Source of the DNA: Deltaproteobacteria bacterium
GTDB taxonomy: Bacteria; Myxococcota; Kuafuiibacteriia; Kuafuiibacteriales; Kuafuiibacteriaceae
DNA: 64,000 nucleotides
Assembly: GCA_020632995.1 (NCBI GenBank)
Contig: JACKEN010000001.1
Span: forward strand, 2,178,461 to 2,242,460
Direction of reading: 5' to 3'
This document shows, one piece after another, positions 61,917 to 64,000 of this stretch. How positions within the stretch are numbered: the stretch's first letter is position 1; every line of letters begins with the position of its first letter. Both the position numbers and the translations under genes were made by a program. Below the pieces are notes generated by a model that had not been told where the DNA came from, ran no database searches, and saw only the letters and a program-made list of their open reading frames with translations.

Positions 61917-63350
61917 ATGTCTTTTGGGACGAGCTCGAGCCGCGCTTCCTCGCCCTGCATGGGCATCAACTCAGAGGTGATGGTCGAGGGACGTGTCTTT
62001 CACGTCCAGACCGAGGACATGGGGCTCAAGCACGAGAGCATCGTCACACATGTATTCGTAGAGGGTCGGGTCATCGACAAGAAGCGCTCGCCCTACCCGG
62101 CGCCGCTCGGTGACGTCCCCTTCGAGCGACAGCTCGTCGGCATCATGCGCGCCCAGCACGACGCCACCCTCGCCGCGCTTCGGAGCGGCGTGCTCACCGA
62201 CCCCGAACAGGACTGCCCGCTGGCCGCTGCCGCGCGGCAGCTCGCGGAGCACGCGGAGGCGCTGCCGCACGCCACCGACGATCTCCCCGCCACCGCCATG
62301 ATCTCGGGGCTGGCCGCGCTGCCCCTCGAGGTGCCCACCGGTCGCCCGCGGCCGAGGTGCGCGCTCCTCGAGATCCTCACCGGGCCGGACGCCGGGCGCG
62401 TATTCCCGCTCGACACCGCGCCCCTGCGGGTCGGGCGCGCGCCGGAGTGCCACATCCAGCTCACCGACCCCACCGTGGCGCCGGTCCACGCCATCCTGAT
62501 CATCGATCACCTGGGTGAGTGGCGCATCACCCGAGTGGATGCGCAAGCCAACCTGCGTGTAGACGGCGCGGCGAGGCAGAGCGGCGCGCTGGGCCAGGCC
62601 CCGTCGGTGCTCGAGATAGGCCGGGTGCACCTGCGCTACCTCCCGGCCCAGGTCGGCCCGCCCGCGCGCGAGCACACTCCCCTGCCTCGTCCGGTCCCCA
62701 GCACCGACGATCTCATCCTGCCCCCGCCCCCCGCGCCCCACGACATGGCGCTCCTGGCCGGAGGCACCGCGATGCTCCGGGGCAAGGGCCGAGCGGTCGC
62801 GCCGTTCCTCTTGCAGCGCGCCCCCGTCACCAACCGGCAGTATCTCGACTACCTCGAAGAGTCGGGCGCGCCTCTGCCCTCGCACTGGCTGGGGGCTCGA
62901 CCGCCCAGCCTGATGGACGATCACCCGGTGGTGGGCATCACCCTCGCCGAGGCCCGCGCCTACGCGGAGTGGCGGGGCCTGCGCATCCCGACCGCCGGGG
63001 AGTGGGCGTTGGCCTGCCGCGGCGCCGAGGGCCGCCGCTTCCCGTGGGGGGAGCGCTGGGAGCCGAGCCGGGCGGCCTGTCGCGAGGCCCACGCCCTGTC
63101 GACGGTGCCGGTCAACACCCTGGCCGACGGTCGCACGCCCGAGGGCTGCGTGCACATGGTGGGCAACGTCTGGGAGTGGACCGAGCTCGACGACCTCTCC
63201 CAGGGGTTGGAGCCCGGCCGCACCCTGGTGCTGGGCGGCGCCTTCTCCACCGACTGCGCGCAGGGCGTCGAGATCCCCGCGACCAACGTCGGCATCGGCA
63301 AGGCCTACGACTACCTCGGCTTTCGCTGCGCCAGCGACCTGGAGTTCTGA
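61917..63350 (+). CDS. FHA domain and formylglycine-generating enzyme (FGE-sulfatase)-like protein
   Basis: A 477-residue protein. The N-terminal module (about 17-65; INSEVMVEGRVFHVQTEDMG, HVFVEGRVIDKKRSPY) is one I have seen repeatedly in myxobacterial proteins. An FHA domain follows (about 150-245): VGRAPECHIQLTDPTVAPVH is its phosphopeptide-binding core. The C-terminal domain (about 280-475) is FGE-sulfatase/SUMF1-like: APVTNRQYLDYLEESGA, IPTAGEWALACRGAEG, MVGNVWEWTELDD and YDYLGFRCASD. Family members modify Cys to formylglycine or serve as binding folds. The FHA part suggests recruitment by Thr-phosphorylated partners. It is cytoplasmic and overlaps nothing; a partial gene follows after 3 bp. 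Confidence 0.85.
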   Translation: MSFGTSSSRASSPCMGINSEVMVEGRVFHVQTEDMGLKHESIVTHVFVEGRVIDKKRSPYPAPLGDVPFERQLVGIMRAQHDATLAALRSGVLTDPEQDCPLAAAARQLAEHAEALPHATDDLPATAMISGLAALPLEVPTGRPRPRCALLEILTGPDAGRVFPLDTAPLRVGRAPECHIQLTDPTVAPVHAILIIDHLGEWRITRVDAQANLRVDGAARQSGALGQAPSVLEIGRVHLRYLPAQVGPPAREHTPLPRPVPSTDDLILPPPPAPHDMALLAGGTAMLRGKGRAVAPFLLQRAPVTNRQYLDYLEESGAPLPSHWLGARPPSLMDDHPVVGITLAEARAYAEWRGLRIPTAGEWALACRGAEGRRFPWGERWEPSRAACREAHALSTVPVNTLADGRTPEGCVHMVGNVWEWTELDDLSQGLEPGRTLVLGGAFSTDCAQGVEIPATNVGIGKAYDYLGFRCASDLEF

Positions 63351-63353
63351 TCG

Positions 63354-64000
63354 GTGGAGCACCGGCTCGACTTCGAGGGCCTCGACGGCATCCTCGCGGC
63401 TGCGCTCGACGAGGCGCCAGTCCTCGCGCCGACGAGCGGCTGGCGGAGCACGTCCGGGCTCGACATCGAGGGCCTCGACGGCATCCTGCCCCCGCCCCTC
63501 GAGCCGGCCAGAGCGCAACGCAACCTGCACTCGAGGCCCCCCGCGCCCGACGACCTGGTGGCCGCCCCGGGTGCGCTCGCGCACGAGGCTCCCGGCCGAG
63601 CGGCGCCGCGCCGCGCCGTCTCCCGCAGCGGTCCGGGCTTCGTCGGCGTGGACGCGATCATCCGCTCCGCCCTGAGCGAGAGCAGCCCGGACGTCCCGGC
63701 GCCCGATCTGTCGCGGCTCCTGGACCCGGACGCCCCGGTCCCGGCGGCGTGGAGCACCCCCCTGCGGCACGAGATCCCGCCGCCCTACACCCCGCAGCCG
63801 GTGGCGGCCGAGGCCCCGCGGGCGCCGGACGAGGACGTGGCCGCGCCCGAGGTGGCCCGGGTGGCCGCGCCACCCGAGGTAACCGCGCCTGCGCACGAGG
63901 TGACCCGGGTCAGCCCACCGCCCGTGCGACCGCGCGCCGCCCCGCCGCCCGAGGTGACCAACGTCAGCCCACCGCCCGGGGTAACCGCACCGCCGCCGGT
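63354..64000 (+). CDS. Partial gene, Pro/Ala-rich protein of unknown function
   Basis: The frame opens at GTG 63354, 3 bp after the FHA/FGE stop, and stays open to the window end (215 codons shown). It begins VEHRLDFEGLDGILAAALD and repeats the short motif later as DIEGLDGILPPPLE and VDAIIRSALSES, suggesting a repeated helical docking peptide. After about residue 150 it becomes a low-complexity Pro/Val/Ala linker with repeated EVTxVSPPP phrases. No family is recognised. The tight spacing implies an operon with the FHA/FGE gene and possibly a scaffold or signalling role. Confidence 0.6.
   Translation, partial: MEHRLDFEGLDGILAAALDEAPVLAPTSGWRSTSGLDIEGLDGILPPPLEPARAQRNLHSRPPAPDDLVAAPGALAHEAPGRAAPRRAVSRSGPGFVGVDAIIRSALSESSPDVPAPDLSRLLDPDAPVPAAWSTPLRHEIPPPYTPQPVAAEAPRAPDEDVAAPEVARVAAPPEVTAPAHEVTRVSPPPVRPRAAPPPEVTNVSPPPGVTAPPP

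Overview
The window is about 72% G+C, densely packed with genes, and most likely from a Myxococcota (deltaproteobacterial) chromosome. The main pointers are three proteins ending in MYXO-CTERM-like tails (Cys-rich motif, one hydrophobic helix, Arg cluster: genes ending at 8283, 44360 and 56250), MopE-type and thrombospondin-type Ca-binding repeats, many lipoproteins, a Zn-ribbon kinase-like protein, FHA and DUF4388 domains, and multihaem cytochromes. No rRNA, tRNA or CRISPR array was seen. Neighbouring genes very often overlap by 4 bp (ATGA, GTGA, TTGA), so translational coupling is the rule and many starts are GTG or TTG.

Layout. 0-10.7 kb: C39-type peptidase, AGPS-like flavoenzyme, a PMT-type glycosyltransferase split by a GC-rich repeat, a cupin/SDR pair, a metallophosphoesterase with a MYXO-CTERM tail, a DUF481 protein and two ABC-2 permeases. 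11-21 kb: GMC oxidoreductase, RmlD-like reductase, phosphoglucomutase, large GT-C-like membrane proteins and a Trm112/methyltransferase fusion, suggesting surface-glycan or lipid metabolism. 21-25.6 kb: a coupled VIT-vWA / ECF sigma / small-protein operon, then a decayed DUF4336-like gene carrying an in-frame MITE. 25.6-36 kb: P-loop protein, aldo/keto reductase, GNAT-like protein, FadR-type regulator with a visible operator, fatty-acid hydroxylase, beta-propeller/di-haem lipoprotein, methyltransferase, RND exporter. 36-41 kb: a MacAB-like ABC exporter. 41-46 kb: GH113-like hydrolase, large vWA surface protein, pseudokinase.

46-60 kb is rich in redox proteins. A coupled minus-strand operon encodes a crotonase, a propeller-like lipoprotein, an outer-membrane beta-barrel, a LysM/14-haem cytochrome c and a GNAT protein. 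The barrel plus multihaem protein looks like a porin-cytochrome electron conduit. A second coupled operon encodes a pentahaem cytochrome, a Tll0287/DUF3365 cytochrome and a four-helix cytochrome-b-like protein. A lone flagellin lies between them. 60-64 kb has a TPR/DUF4388 protein divergent from an FHA/FGE-sulfatase protein.

The most unusual signal is not a gene. A 14-bp dyad, GCARG-N4-CYTGC (best form GCAAG-N4-CTTGC), recurs about 63 times (about 80 with one further mismatch), roughly once per kilobase, mostly inside coding sequences on both strands and in all frames. It resembles the highly iterated palindromes of cyanobacteria but has a different sequence. A second repeat family, built from CTGAAGCCTGTCTCTGA and its reverse complement, occupies all three long convergent intergenic regions (10.7, 35.2 and 44.5 kb).
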